Assembly: GCA_002483085.1 (NCBI GenBank)
Contig: DLHF01000066.1
Span: 1 to 41,462, forward strand
Reading direction: 5' to 3'
Origin: Ignavibacteria bacterium UBA7675
Lineage (GTDB): Bacteria; Bacteroidota; Ignavibacteria; Kapaibacteriales; UB7675
DNA length: 41,462 bases
The position numbers were made by a program, and so were the translations under genes. Below are positions 31,121 through 38,335 of the stretch, piece by piece. How positions within the stretch are numbered: the stretch's first letter is position 1; each line of letters begins with the position of its first letter. Below the pieces are notes generated by a model that saw only the letters and a program-made list of their open reading frames with translations, did not search any database and was not told the origin of the DNA.

Positions 31121-32110
31121 ATGATACTTCCGCCTACCCTTGCTTCGTATGTGCAACCGTCTTCCGCTGAATTTACAGGCTCGTATGCAGCCGACGACAA
31201 GCGCATGGGCCATCTTCTCGCAGAACATTCTCCCAGCCCGTACAAGCAGGCAGTGGTGCTACTGGGCTCGCCTCAGGACATCGGCGTGCGCCGCAATGGA
31301 GGTCGCCCCGGAGCGGCAACGGCACCCGAAGCTGTTCGACGGGCATTGTACAAATATACTCCGTTCGCAGGCGACAGATCGGTGGCCGACTTCCTCGCAC
31401 TCTCCGATGCAGGCAACATGAGGGTAGAAGGCGTTGATCTTGAGGAAATTCACGAGCGGCAGAGCCTCGTTGTGGCTCATCTTCTTTCCCAGGGTTGCAT
31501 TCCGGTCGTGATCGGCGGCGGACACGATATCGCATGGCCCAACGCATCGGGATTTGGCGCAGTGCACGCAGAATTCGGCGTTATAAATATCGACCCACAC
31601 ACCGATGTACGCCCGCTTATCAATGGATTAGCGCATTCTGGATCGCCGTTCCGCCAGATGTTAGAATCCGACGAGCTCAATGTTCCTGCTGGAGCATTTG
31701 CAGAATTTGGCACACAGCGCTTTGCTGTGGCGCAGTCGCATGTGCGCTATGTAGAAGAGAGAGAAATGCACGTTGTATGGTACCACGATATACGGCAAGC
31801 GGGATTTATCCCGGCATTTGAAGCAACACTTACGCGGGCATCCGACAATGGCAGGCGTCCACTCTATGTATCGTTCGATATGGATTCCGTCCACTCGGCA
31901 GATGCACCGGGCGTAAGCGCCACTGCTCCTGTCGGGTTTTCAGCCGATGAACTATGTCGCGCGGCATGGGTGTGCGGTGTATCGCCCTTTGTTGGCATGA
32001 TCGACATTGCCGAAGTAAATCCCGCCTGTGATGTCGACGGCAGAACCGCTAAACTCGCGGCGCTGATACTGATGCACTTCTTTGGCGGCCTAGCACACCG
32101 AAAGCCATAG
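31121..32110 (+). CDS. Arginase/formimidoylglutamase-family ureohydrolase
   Basis: A binuclear manganese hydrolase of 329 residues that splits an amidino or formimino group from arginine, agmatine or formiminoglutamate. All six metal ligands are present: GGGHD (His135), INIDPHTDV (Asp158, His160, Asp162) and SFDMDSVHSADAPG (Asp253, Asp255). The SFDMDSV..ADAPGVSA form, rather than the DPAFAPG of agmatinases, is closer to the formimidoylglutamase-like subgroup of Bacteroidota, so HutG activity is my first guess. No hut or arg gene is adjacent. GGAG lies six bases before the ATG. It is downstream of a dispersed composite repeat and appears monocistronic. Confidence 0.85.
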   Translation: MILPPTLASYVQPSSAEFTGSYAADDKRMGHLLAEHSPSPYKQAVVLLGSPQDIGVRRNGGRPGAATAPEAVRRALYKYTPFAGDRSVADFLALSDAGNMRVEGVDLEEIHERQSLVVAHLLSQGCIPVVIGGGHDIAWPNASGFGAVHAEFGVINIDPHTDVRPLINGLAHSGSPFRQMLESDELNVPAGAFAEFGTQRFAVAQSHVRYVEEREMHVVWYHDIRQAGFIPAFEATLTRASDNGRRPLYVSFDMDSVHSADAPGVSATAPVGFSADELCRAAWVCGVSPFVGMIDIAEVNPACDVDGRTAKLAALILMHFFGGLAHRKP

Positions 32111-32205
32111 AGTTCTGATGCGCTTGAGAGCTCTACAGCAATGCTTGCCTACAGGTACGGCTTCGTGCTCCGATAGTACAACCACACACTTTTTATGAGG
32201 CCATT

Positions 32206-32406
32206 ATGGAACTCTCATCGGCATCGTTGTACAACCGGCTGGAAGGTGGCTCTGATTCTGTATTGCAATCTGCCGCCGCGTCGGTGCTAGAAGATGCAAT
32301 GACACATGACGGCAAACTTCTCGAACAGTTGTTGCAGCAACCCGCTCCGGCACAGCTTGCCCAGCAGCAACTCGCTGAGGGCAAACCGTTGGATGTGCGT
32401 GTGTAA
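32206..32406 (+). CDS. Small hypothetical protein
   Basis: A 66-residue frame, MELSSASLYNRLEGG followed by a helical, Gln/Ala/Leu-rich body (LLEQLLQQPAPAQLAQQQLAEG). It has no signal peptide, membrane segment or known motif. GAGG lies seven bases before the ATG, and a terminator-like hairpin follows immediately, which favours a genuine small gene. The repetitive Gln/Ala stretch could, however, be produced by simple composition. Treat as tentative. Confidence 0.5.
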   Translation: MELSSASLYNRLEGGSDSVLQSAAASVLEDAMTHDGKLLEQLLQQPAPAQLAQQQLAEGKPLDVRV

Positions 32407-32410
32407 TACG

Positions 32411-32446
32411 CTGGCGGCGTCAGATGGCGCTGCCAGTTTGTTTTTC
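32411..32446 (+). terminator. Terminator after the small hypothetical gene
   Basis: CTGGCGGCG (32411-32419) pairs with CGCTGCCAG (32428-32436) with one internal mismatch, followed by TTTGTTTTT. It lies between convergent genes. Confidence 0.7.
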
Positions 32447-32448
32447 GT

Positions 32449-34512
32449 CTACCGCACAAGTACCTGCTGCTCTATCACTTCCCCCATCCTCTGCACTCGC
32501 ATCAGATATGTTCCGGGCGCAAGGCTTTCTGCACGAACCTGTACTTTGGCAATGTCGCCGTCTGCTGTATGCTCTGTATGCAGCACACGCCTGCCAGCAA
32601 CATCGTATAGCTCTATGCCAATTGTTTTTGCCGACCTGCGCATGATTTCTACAGTCCATGCACCCTGTGCAGGATTGGGATAGACGACCATTTCCCCGCC
32701 ATCGGCAAATATCCGTTCCACTTCTACCGCTGCCTCGGTTCCCGAGCTTAAAGCGTAATACGAACCACTTGCAGATACTTCTAGCCTGACAGCACGCACC
32801 ATATAGCGCACATCGCGCCCAGCCACCGGCGCCAAATCGATAAATGTTGTCGCTCCTATGGGATCGCTATTCAGCCTCTGGAAAGGTTCTTCGGGCGAAG
32901 CTGCGCGATACACATAATATCCTATCCCAGAAGAAGAAGGCTGCCATTGCAGTTCCACAGCCCGTCGTTCGGCGTTGACCGATGCCAAAAGCTGCGTAGC
33001 AGGCGGCCCCATGTGCAGCCGCAGCGTCGGGTCGCCCATCAGAGCTGTATGCACCATGCGAGCTACCACAGGAAAAGCAGGATTGCTGAGGTACATCGTG
33101 TCGTTGTTCTGCGAAAGCCTCGTACCATAACCAATAGTTTCCCCAAGCGCCATGTGGTGAACATGCCAGAACGGACGCCCAGCCCAGCAGCTTGTAAGCA
33201 CAGAGCCCTGCGATGCAAGCGCCAGCCGCATAAAATTGTCCTGGCTATCCCAGTCGCCAAAATAGCTGCCGAACAGCATAGTGAACACGGTTTTCAGCTC
33301 GATGGTGTCGGCGGCAAGCTGCGTGCCATGCGCTACAAAGGCAGCGCTGATAAAATTCCCCGAACCACAGCCATACGACCACAGATAGGACGAATCGGTA
33401 AGCGCTACATCGCCCGCCGGAGAAAAACCGCGAATAAACTCGCCCGTGTCGACGTTTGCAGCGCCAAACATCGCCGAAAAATTGCGCCATCCATTAGACG
33501 CAAATCCCTCTACCACACCCTCTTTAAAATTGTCGTCGATCAGGCCGCGCCGCTGCATATCGGGAATGAGGTTGTGGCGATATGCGTGGTTTTTGTCGAG
33601 ATATCGCCGTAAAAGCTGTACTTCGCTTTTGGCAAACATCGGCAAGTTGCTGAGGTCTACCCGCCCGATTATCAGTTCTGCATCCGATGGCAGGATGTTT
33701 TGATCAAACTTCCCATCGCCGGGAATATTCATATTTTCCGGTCGCTGCCCCGGCGTTGTGTCGTTGTTCACGGTTTCGTCGGTCCAGACGCCATCCACAT
33801 CCGCATAGTACACATCAGCGGGCCAAGCCCCTTTGTGGTCGGGATGGCCGTCGGGCAGATAATTACCTGAATACGGCACGGGAATATGGCCGAGCAAAAA
33901 CACCGCCTTCACGTTTACGGTGTCGGCTCTGTAGATATCGGCGATGAGTTTCCTCACCACAGGCGGTTTCTCCGCACGCGCTACGCTACGCCGCACGACA
34001 AGCCAGCCATCGCCGCGCAGGTCGCTTTCTAATCGCGCTATGTCGGGCGCAAGTTCCTGCTCTATCGCTTGCTCAGTAAGCAGGATGAGCTTGCCCCGGT
34101 ACTCCACAGGTGGCACGGCAATGCCTGCGTACACATATCCATAGCCCTCGTATGTCGTGGTATCGTGCTGAGCACGGCGCACGAAGCGGTATTCATATGC
34201 CCGCCCGCGCTCCACATCAGTATCAGTATAGCTCGATGCTTCACCCGGCAGCAAAGCGCGTGGCACACCCCACGACGGCGCATCCTTGTGCTTGCGATAC
34301 ACCTCGTAGCTCAGCGATTCGCCATGTGCAGGCCACGAAAAAACAAGGCGAAGAGGCTGCTCTTCGATGGCTACGCTGGCTTGCACTGTGTAGTCCCGCG
34401 AGAGATCAGCACGAGCAGAAACGACCATTACGAAAAGAAAACACAAGGCGCACAGTATGCGCCAAAGCGCACGGCTACACGAGAACTGCGATACAGAACA
34501 ACAAGCAGACAT
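32449..34512 (-). CDS. C25-peptidase-like protein with T9SS sorting domain
   Basis: A secreted protein of 687 residues. The signal peptide is MSACCSVSQF...LCFLFVMVVSARA. A fibronectin-like region follows, then a gingipain (C25)-like core: AVFLLGHIPVPYSG, WPADVYYADVDGVW, AELIIGRVDLSNLP. The Cys-containing SYLWSYGCGSGNF sits where C25 enzymes have the nucleophile, but the usual GHG His motif upstream appears as GEF. It may therefore be an inactive relative (inference). A second Fn3-like part precedes the C-terminal type A T9SS sorting domain (MVVYPNPAQGAWTVEI ... LAPGTYLMRVQR), so export across the outer membrane via T9SS is expected. The start at 34512 was chosen because the signal peptide follows it; a longer frame to 34803 overlaps the divergent lipoprotein gene. 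Confidence 0.82.
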   Translation of the reverse strand: MSACCSVSQFSCSRALWRILCALCFLFVMVVSARADLSRDYTVQASVAIEEQPLRLVFSWPAHGESLSYEVYRKHKDAPSWGVPRALLPGEASSYTDTDVERGRAYEYRFVRRAQHDTTTYEGYGYVYAGIAVPPVEYRGKLILLTEQAIEQELAPDIARLESDLRGDGWLVVRRSVARAEKPPVVRKLIADIYRADTVNVKAVFLLGHIPVPYSGNYLPDGHPDHKGAWPADVYYADVDGVWTDETVNNDTTPGQRPENMNIPGDGKFDQNILPSDAELIIGRVDLSNLPMFAKSEVQLLRRYLDKNHAYRHNLIPDMQRRGLIDDNFKEGVVEGFASNGWRNFSAMFGAANVDTGEFIRGFSPAGDVALTDSSYLWSYGCGSGNFISAAFVAHGTQLAADTIELKTVFTMLFGSYFGDWDSQDNFMRLALASQGSVLTSCWAGRPFWHVHHMALGETIGYGTRLSQNNDTMYLSNPAFPVVARMVHTALMGDPTLRLHMGPPATQLLASVNAERRAVELQWQPSSSGIGYYVYRAASPEEPFQRLNSDPIGATTFIDLAPVAGRDVRYMVRAVRLEVSASGSYYALSSGTEAAVEVERIFADGGEMVVYPNPAQGAWTVEIMRRSAKTIGIELYDVAGRRVLHTEHTADGDIAKVQVRAESLAPGTYLMRVQRMGEVIEQQVLVR

Positions 34513-34572
34513 ATCACAATTGCAATAATTGTACTGGGAATCCGGGCAATGTATTCGGATATTAGCCCGCAT

Positions 34573-34590
34573 CTCCGGCTGCGACCGGAG
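34573..34590. promoter_or_regulatory. Inverted repeat between divergent genes
   Basis: CTCCGG (34573-34578) and CCGGAG (34585-34590) form a perfect 6-base inverted repeat in the 190-base space between the divergent T9SS protein and lipoprotein genes. It could be an operator shared by both. The TAAATTTTG near 34638 may be a degenerate -7 element for the rightward gene. Confidence 0.3.
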
Positions 34591-34702
34591 CTTGTGAATA
34601 TACAATACAGGACAGTAGGAATAACCGCCAAAATGCGGTAAATTTTGCCGCCCGTTCCTTTGGGCTACTGTTCCCTTCTTCCTCACACTCAAAGGATTTT
34701 GT

Positions 34703-35344
34703 ATGAAACTTGCCTCTTCTCTCGCTGCTCTGTCTCTGTGCATGATGATGAGCGGCTGCGGAGCCGACGAAAAAATCGGCGAAATGAAACAAGTGTACGA
34801 CAATGCTCAATCGCTTGCTGAAGCCGGGGAAAAAATGGGCGATGCGCAAAAGCGCATGGAAGCCCGTGTGGAAGAACGCCGCAAGCGGGGAGATACGCTC
34901 GCAATGGCGTACCAAGATTTACAGAAATATCTGCCAGCAGACATAGCGGGCTACACAGCTCAGGAGCCGGAAGGACAAAGCACCAATGCCCCCGGTATGT
35001 CGTTCTCCACAGCCAACCGCAAATACACTAATGCCGAAGGCGAAGCTGTCGATATCACAGTGGTAGACTACAACGCGGCTGTTGGAATGCTCGGAGCATA
35101 TGCAGTGTATGCACAAGCAGGCTTTTCGTCGGAAAACAATCATCAGATGGTGCGCAGCTTCGACCCCGGCTTTGAGTATTCGGGGGGCTGGGAAGAATAT
35201 GATAAGGACAACAAAACGGCAAAAGTGCACTATGTGCTGGGAGACCGCTTCCTAATCACGGTTGAAGCGGCAAATAAACCCGATACGAAGTTTGTCAAAG
35301 ATATCGCATCTTCTATGCCGATGAAGGAACTTGCTGCGAAATAA
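34703..35344 (+). CDS. Lipoprotein of unknown function
   Basis: A 213-residue lipoprotein with signal peptide and lipobox MMSGC (Cys19). The first mature part is a charged helical region (KIGEMKQVYDNAQSLAEAGEKMGDA and following), likely a coiled coil. The rest (about residues 70-205) is a compact alpha/beta domain with phrases such as VDITVVDYNAAVGMLGAYAVYA and HYVLGDRFLITVEAANKPD. I recognise no named family; the layout resembles periplasmic binding or sensor modules. It is followed after 51 bases by a small membrane protein gene, with a short hairpin between. It probably attaches to the outer membrane. Confidence 0.75.
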   Translation: MKLASSLAALSLCMMMSGCGADEKIGEMKQVYDNAQSLAEAGEKMGDAQKRMEARVEERRKRGDTLAMAYQDLQKYLPADIAGYTAQEPEGQSTNAPGMSFSTANRKYTNAEGEAVDITVVDYNAAVGMLGAYAVYAQAGFSSENNHQMVRSFDPGFEYSGGWEEYDKDNKTAKVHYVLGDRFLITVEAANKPDTKFVKDIASSMPMKELAAK

Positions 35345-35364
35345 CAACGGTATTCACACCGTTG
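35345..35364 (+). terminator. Short hairpin after lipoprotein gene
   Basis: CAACGGT (35345-35351) and ACCGTTG (35358-35364) form a 7-base stem followed by CATTTTAT. It is weak, so read-through into the DUF4870 gene is likely. Confidence 0.45.
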
Positions 35365-35395
35365 CATTTTATACATACTTGCGAGGAGAGTTACA

Positions 35396-35746
35396 ATGGA
35401 CGAACGCGCCTACACAACGCCTTTAGATGATCCGTATACTGCCGATCCGGCTGATGCGGAACAAAACAAGGTCATGGGGATTCTCGCTTATCTCGGTATT
35501 CTCGTTCTCGTGCCTCTGCTTACAGCGAAACAATCGCGATTTGCTATGTTCCACGCCAATCAGGGCCTGATTCTGTTTATTCTCTGGATTGCGATGTGGG
35601 TTGTCTGGATGCTTCCGATTATTGGCTGGATTGCCATTTTTGGCAATCTTTTTGCGCTGCTGCTGATGGTGGTCGGTATTATTAACGCAGCAGGCGGGAA
35701 GATGAAGCCGCTGCCAGTCGTGGGTGGTTTCACGCTAATAAAGTAA
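35396..35746 (+). CDS. DUF4870 / Tic20-like membrane protein
   Basis: A 116-residue protein with a hydrophilic N-terminal tail (about 25 residues, DPYTADPADAEQNK) followed by three hydrophobic helices. The order and motifs match DUF4870: KVMGILAYLGILVLVPLL, then KQSRFAMFHANQGLILFILWI, and a final helix with GIINAAGGKMKPLPVVG. Members are inner-membrane proteins of unknown function, distantly related to Tic20. AGGAG lies nine bases upstream of the ATG. A good terminator follows 24 bases after the stop, ending the lipoprotein-DUF4870 unit. Confidence 0.85.
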   Translation: MDERAYTTPLDDPYTADPADAEQNKVMGILAYLGILVLVPLLTAKQSRFAMFHANQGLILFILWIAMWVVWMLPIIGWIAIFGNLFALLLMVVGIINAAGGKMKPLPVVGGFTLIK

Positions 35747-35770
35747 GAAACCGCAGGAATAACAGTATAT

Positions 35771-35805
35771 GCCGGAAGTTGCACAGCGCGGCTTTCGGCT
35801 TTTTT
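35771..35805 (+). terminator. Terminator of the DUF4870 gene
   Basis: GCCGGAAG (35771-35778) pairs with CTTTCGGC (35792-35799), one G-T pair, 13-base loop, followed by six T residues. Confidence 0.75.
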
Positions 35806-35849
35806 ATGTGCTGATCGTCCGTTCGGTGTGTTGCATATCAGAAATATGT

Positions 35850-35929
35850 GGCACGGGCGTCGTTGGATGGGGCGGCGTAGAGGCGCCTCAAGCGACGCCC
35901 CTACGCCGGGTCGCTGTCACCGGTCGCAC
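35850..35929 (+). repeat. Dispersed repeat family B, copy with inserted palindrome
   Basis: The family B ends (GGCACGGGCGTC at 35850 and CTGTCACCGGTCGCA to about 35928) enclose an inserted inverted repeat, GGCGTAG paired with CTACGCC, with an inner GAGGCGCCTC palindrome. It lies in the 697-base gap 35747-36443. A second hairpin, CCGGTAG/CTACCGG at 36384-36404, lies 40 bases before the next gene. No further gene is visible in this gap. Confidence 0.55.
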
Positions 35930-36443
35930 TTCCGCTTGGTCGCTGTCCGGCTGCCTGTCGCGAATCTACAGCACTCAACTGTGTATAAAGAGGGTGCACA
36001 TCCATGCATCCTCCACCTCGAAACCACCCGAGCCGACAGCTCCGCGATGAGGAAGCAGAAATCATCTGTGCGTGGCCATGAAACGTTGCAGATACAAGGG
36101 CAAGCAGCAAAATCGCGCCATCATCTTCTGTTCTATATTTTTTTCTTGCGCCCAAAGAATGCGTTTTGCATATTTGCAACGTAGCTTTACACCTATTTAC
36201 ACTCTGCTGTACCACAGCACTATGGTGATTCTGCTATTCGTGTATAGTATCCTACGCAAAGAGAACCGTAAACATTAAAGAGCATCCGGTACAAATGTGC
36301 CATTGTGCTCGTATTTGTTCGTATGCACTATGTGGTTTTGTTGTACATAATCGACAAACCACTTGTTATAAAGAGTAACCATTCCGGTAGAAACCATCTA
36401 CCGGCGTTTGTACTTTTACACTCACATATCATAAGGTACTTGT

Positions 36444-37580
36444 ATGAGATCGTCCCTATTTCACCGCGTGAGCATGATTGCTACATCGCTGTGCGCCACT
36501 GCTGCATCGCTGATTGTTCCTTCAGTCGGAACAGCCCAGAACAACATTTTCCCAATATCTGGATCGGCGGGCATAGGCACAACCATTCCCAATGCGATGT
36601 TCGAGATTCACGCATCCGACCTTTTTCCCGGCCAGCGCGCCTCCACTCTTTACACCCATGATGTCGACTTCGGCGGCGAAATTGGCGTGGCAAGAGAGGA
36701 CGCCGTGCCCTCTATCCTGCTGAAAAGAGGAGACTACTTCCTGCGCACAACATCGCGCTCAAAAAACATGGTATTGACGAATCAAACCGCCAATGGACAG
36801 ATTCGTTTTGGCACGACGTTGTCGGTTGGCAGTTTGCTGCTGGAGCGCGAGTCGTTTTCGATTACTTCTGTGCAGGATGCTACAAGCCAGAACGGGCACA
36901 CTCAGCTCGATGTTAAAACTATGATGCCCAACGAAGGCAACGCTGTCTTGCGTTTTTACAACTCGCCCAATGCTATGACCGGCGACAAAGGCCCGTGGAT
37001 GGTGGGAATGGATGCACATCATTCTTTTACGACCATGTATCAATTGCCGCCGGAGCCGGTGTTTCGCATCGGCATTAACGACAACCCGAACTCGCCCACA
37101 TTTTCGAACAACAACTACAGCTATCTCACAATTTTGCGCGATGGCCGTGTAATCATCGGTAAGCCCATCAATCCGTCGAGTTCTTCTGCCGGGCTGTTTA
37201 ATTCCAAATTGTCAGTTAATGGCCGAATTGTTGCCAATGAGTTAGTCTGCATCGATGCCGGGGCATGGGCCGATTTTGTCTTCGCTGATAATTACCGTCT
37301 TCCTACACTGGCAGAAGTGGAGCAGCATATCCAGCAGTATAAACACCTGCCAGACATTCCCTCTGCAAGCGAGGTACAACAAAAGGGTGTGAATGTCGTG
37401 GAAATGCAAACAAAGCTTCTACAAAAAGTAGAAGAACTGACGTTGTACGTCATCGACCAAAACAAGAAGTTGTCCGAACAGAACAAACAACTTCTTGAGC
37501 AAAACGAGCGTATTCAAAGCCTTGAAGCCGAATTGCGTACAGCACGGCAGCAGGTACAAACAACGGGGAATACAAAATGA
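36444..37580 (+). CDS. Exported tail-fibre-like surface protein
   Basis: A 378-residue secreted protein with a signal peptide of about 32 residues (ending PSVGTAQ). The body is beta-rich (SGSAGIGTTIPNAMFEIHA and later repeats of short strands). It ends with a widespread Bacteroidota motif: WADFVFADNYRLPTLAEVEQ, then HLPDIPSASEVQQKGVNVVEMQTKLLQKVEELTLY. A coiled-coil stretch (QNKKLSEQNKQLLEQNERIQ) follows. Such proteins resemble phage tail-fibre or S74-type adhesins and are thought to be exposed. It has no clear T9SS domain of its own. The stop overlaps the next start by four bases (ATGA), making it the first of a three-gene coupled operon. Confidence 0.8.
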   Translation: MRSSLFHRVSMIATSLCATAASLIVPSVGTAQNNIFPISGSAGIGTTIPNAMFEIHASDLFPGQRASTLYTHDVDFGGEIGVAREDAVPSILLKRGDYFLRTTSRSKNMVLTNQTANGQIRFGTTLSVGSLLLERESFSITSVQDATSQNGHTQLDVKTMMPNEGNAVLRFYNSPNAMTGDKGPWMVGMDAHHSFTTMYQLPPEPVFRIGINDNPNSPTFSNNNYSYLTILRDGRVIIGKPINPSSSSAGLFNSKLSVNGRIVANELVCIDAGAWADFVFADNYRLPTLAEVEQHIQQYKHLPDIPSASEVQQKGVNVVEMQTKLLQKVEELTLYVIDQNKKLSEQNKQLLEQNERIQSLEAELRTARQQVQTTGNTK

Positions 37581-38335
37581 AAAACCTCATTTATATCATC
37601 AGTGCCATGTGTTGTGTTGTTCTGCTCTCCTGCTGCTCCGACACAACCGCGCCCGATCCGTGCAGCGGAAGCGAGCCCGTCACAGCGCACTTTACCATGT
37701 ATGAAGGACTGTACAATAAGAAAGCTCCTGCCGATACAGTGCTGGCATGGAACACCGTAGTTTTTGCCGCAGACAAAAAATACGACAGCTACCAGTGGCG
37801 TATCGGCACCGATGCGCGCGTGTGGAGCGATAGCCTTGTATCCCTGCGGTTTGAAGAAGCAATAGGAGATGTTCCTATCCGACTGATTGTGCACGGCAAG
37901 CCCAATACCACCTGTTTTGCCAACGATGATGGTATCGACACGCTGACAAAGATTCTACATGTGATCAACCGAGCAACTCCTCGTGTCACAGGTTTTTATC
38001 ATGGCTACAACACCGATGCACCGCGTGACACCTTTACCTTCAGCCTCCAATATTTGGATCTTGGAGCATTTGGGATGAGATATGTACTGAACAATTTGAA
38101 TAAGGGGTGCATGGAACCTGTCCCGGACGGACCGAATCGAGTATTGTTAGATGTAGGCTATAGAGCATTTCAGTTCCATTCATCTGGCTGGACAGGTCGC
38201 GGTTGTGATGATCCTGAAGGCATAGCTATACTTCAGGGCGATGGCGATAGCATTGTAGTACAGTACTCCCTGGTAGATCGCAGCGATGTATTTAAAAGAA
38301 TCCCCAAAACCTTTGTAGGAAAGAGGGTGTACTGA
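37577..38335 (+). CDS. Lipoprotein paralogue 1, translationally coupled
   Basis: A 252-residue lipoprotein (lipobox LLSCC) with mature start CSDTTAPDPCSGSEPV. The first ~120 residues (TAHFTMYEG ... YDSYQWRIGTDARVW ... GDVPIRLIVHGKPNTTCFANDDGID) look like a small beta-sandwich of PKD-like type with two cysteines. The rest is unique. It overlaps the surface-protein gene by four bases and the following T9SS gene by one base, so the three are made in fixed ratio. Its N-terminal half is nearly duplicated in the truncated gene at 41035. Function is unknown; an outer-membrane-bound partner of the T9SS cargo is plausible inference. Confidence 0.78.
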   Translation: MKNLIYIISAMCCVVLLSCCSDTTAPDPCSGSEPVTAHFTMYEGLYNKKAPADTVLAWNTVVFAADKKYDSYQWRIGTDARVWSDSLVSLRFEEAIGDVPIRLIVHGKPNTTCFANDDGIDTLTKILHVINRATPRVTGFYHGYNTDAPRDTFTFSLQYLDLGAFGMRYVLNNLNKGCMEPVPDGPNRVLLDVGYRAFQFHSSGWTGRGCDDPEGIAILQGDGDSIVVQYSLVDRSDVFKRIPKTFVGKRVY

